This document shows, piece after piece, positions 63,404 to 64,000 of a stretch of 64,000 bases of DNA (positions within the stretch are counted from its first letter, which is position 1; the number at the start of each line of letters is the position of its first letter). A program made the position numbers and the translations under genes. Under the pieces are notes generated by a model. It searched no databases. It saw only the letters and a program-made list of their open reading frames with translations, and was not told where the DNA came from. The DNA is from SHLQ01 sp964517125 (lineage in GTDB: Bacteria; Actinomycetota; Acidimicrobiia; Acidimicrobiales; SHLQ01): the NCBI GenBank assembly GCA_964517125.1, contig CAZFBD010000009.1:19884-83883 (forward strand). The letters run 5' to 3'.

Positions 63404-64000
63404 TCAATGGTTCGCGACGCCTGCAAGGAAGTGGTCGCAGAGCTCGGCGAACCGCTCCGGGTGTTCCTCATGCACCAGCAACTTCGCATTCGAGACGACC
63501 TCGAACTGTGTCGGCCCGGCGAATTGCGGGCACATCGCTCGGGCGGTGTCCACCGGGAAGAACGGATCCTCCTCACCCCACACAAGAAGCGTTGGACAGC
63601 GCAGTTCGGCATGGACGGCTTCGAGCTCGTCAACAAGGCCGGTCGTATAGCTCGACAGAATCTCGAGCTGCCGATCCATCCGTTCCGTGGACCCCAGGTG
63701 CGGCCGCAGCACCGCTGCCCTGAAATCGCCCTCGAGCAGGTCGGTGTCGTGGAAAAGTCCGCCGAGCAGCTGGTCAGAACGTGCCAGTCGCGGATTCGCA
63801 AGCATCTTCCGCATCACGTCTCTGGATCCGGGCAGCTTCATCACCTTCTGGAGTCGTTCGATGAACGGCGGATGATGGTGCGGAACCTCCGTGCCGGTCA
63901 GGATGAGCGACTCGACCCGACCACCCAGACGTGCAGCGGCGAATCGTGCGATCAGTCCCCCACTGTCGTGGCCGACAAACGTGACCCGCTCCAACCCCAG
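63404..64000 (-). CDS. Alpha/beta hydrolase, C-terminal part (5' end outside window)
   Basis: The frame runs through the window edge, so only the last about 198 residues are seen. The nucleophile elbow reads FVGHDSGGL near the visible N-terminus; in G-x-Nu-x-G alignment the nucleophile would be Asp, as in epoxide hydrolases and haloalkane dehalogenases (GHDWG-type). The last third has LLVWGEEDPFFPVDTARAM, with the second acid, and the catalytic His in VHEEHPERF near the C-terminus. The substrate is unknown, and a full-length sequence is needed to see the oxyanion loop. It lies 15 bases upstream of the anchored protein gene. Confidence 0.82.
   Translation of the reverse strand: MGLERVTFVGHDSGGLIARFAAARLGGRVESLILTGTEVPHHHPPFIERLQKVMKLPGSRDVMRKMLANPRLARSDQLLGGLFHDTDLLEGDFRAAVLRPHLGSTERMDRQLEILSSYTTGLVDELEAVHAELRCPTLLVWGEEDPFFPVDTARAMCPQFAGPTQFEVVSNAKLLVHEEHPERFAELCDHFLAGVANH

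Overview
The window reads as chromosomal DNA of a high-GC actinobacterium, most likely a free-living (probably marine) member of the Acidimicrobiia such as an Ilumatobacter-like organism. This is inferred from GC-rich codon use with many GTG starts, a GuaB3-GuaA pair, groESL behind CIRCE-like operators, a TIGR03086-type DinB-fold protein, an SCO6745-family protein, two RTX-type secreted proteins, and a copper monooxygenase fused to a cytochrome c motif. No tRNA, rRNA, CRISPR array, prophage or intact insertion sequence was seen.

Layout. 1-3816: 3' part of a Thr/Pro-Glu-rich surface protein and a Ser/Thr protein kinase. 3818-9674: GGDEF-EAL protein, inorganic pyrophosphatase, and the guaB3-guaA-TIGR03086 operon. 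9789-11761: a small membrane peptide, NarL-type sensor kinase and response regulator, all translationally coupled or abutting. 11801-18267: a surface-polysaccharide region (membrane glycosyltransferase-like protein, undecaprenyl sugar transferase, two glycosyltransferases, AlkP-like protein). 18272-22450: a minus-strand run of PLP decarboxylase, Nudix hydrolase, a 90-residue protein, class IV aminotransferase and AlkA-like glycosylase. 22539-26825: RTX protein, EEP phosphatase, a 50-residue membrane protein and a second GGDEF-EAL protein. 26968-29946: groEL, groES with two CIRCE-like boxes, and a META-domain protein. 30014-34405: membrane zinc peptidase, then the P1 peptidase-tsaE-tsaB-rimI-tsaD block. 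34448-35814: a selenoprotein W-like gene, a decayed WYL regulator and an SCO6745 protein. 35902-44990: histidine phosphatase, oxidoreductase, two MFS transporters, EEP protein, copper monooxygenase, Tat-exported protein and an APH-like kinase. 45021-47482: alanine dehydrogenase with its divergent Lrp/AsnC regulator, anti-sigma factor and a truncated ECF sigma factor. 47509-49326: YgfK-like iron-sulfur oxidoreductase. 49373-55310: a cluster of PqqD-nucleotidyltransferase, BY-kinase/Wzz, small Tat protein, HprK-like kinase and M20 amidohydrolase. 55391 to the end: a membrane protein, a three-domain kinase-M23-aminotransferase fusion, DUF2853, MBL hydrolase, DUF5655, a second RTX protein, an anchored protein and a partial alpha/beta hydrolase.

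The most notable discovery is at 34448-34708. The reading frame of a SelW/Rdx thioredoxin-like protein carries an in-frame TGA exactly where the second Cys of the CxxC motif belongs (Y-C-V-P-U). A 17-nt hairpin starts 11 nt after the TGA and has a G and a GU in its loop, which fits a bacterial SECIS element. Reading the TGA as stop yields a 69-residue protein from GTG 34499 that has lost its active site. A YgfK-like protein (a family linked to selenium-dependent oxidoreductases in E. coli) lies 12.8 kb away behind a perfect AT-rich palindrome. Selenium use by this organism is therefore a testable inference; selA, selB, selC and selD are not in the window.

Other points: a possible HprK/PqqD/nucleotidyltransferase peptide- or polysaccharide-modification cluster with a candidate Tat-exported substrate; a structured leader before the 1006-residue fusion gene; two coding genes of 42 and 50 codons; and two decayed regulators.
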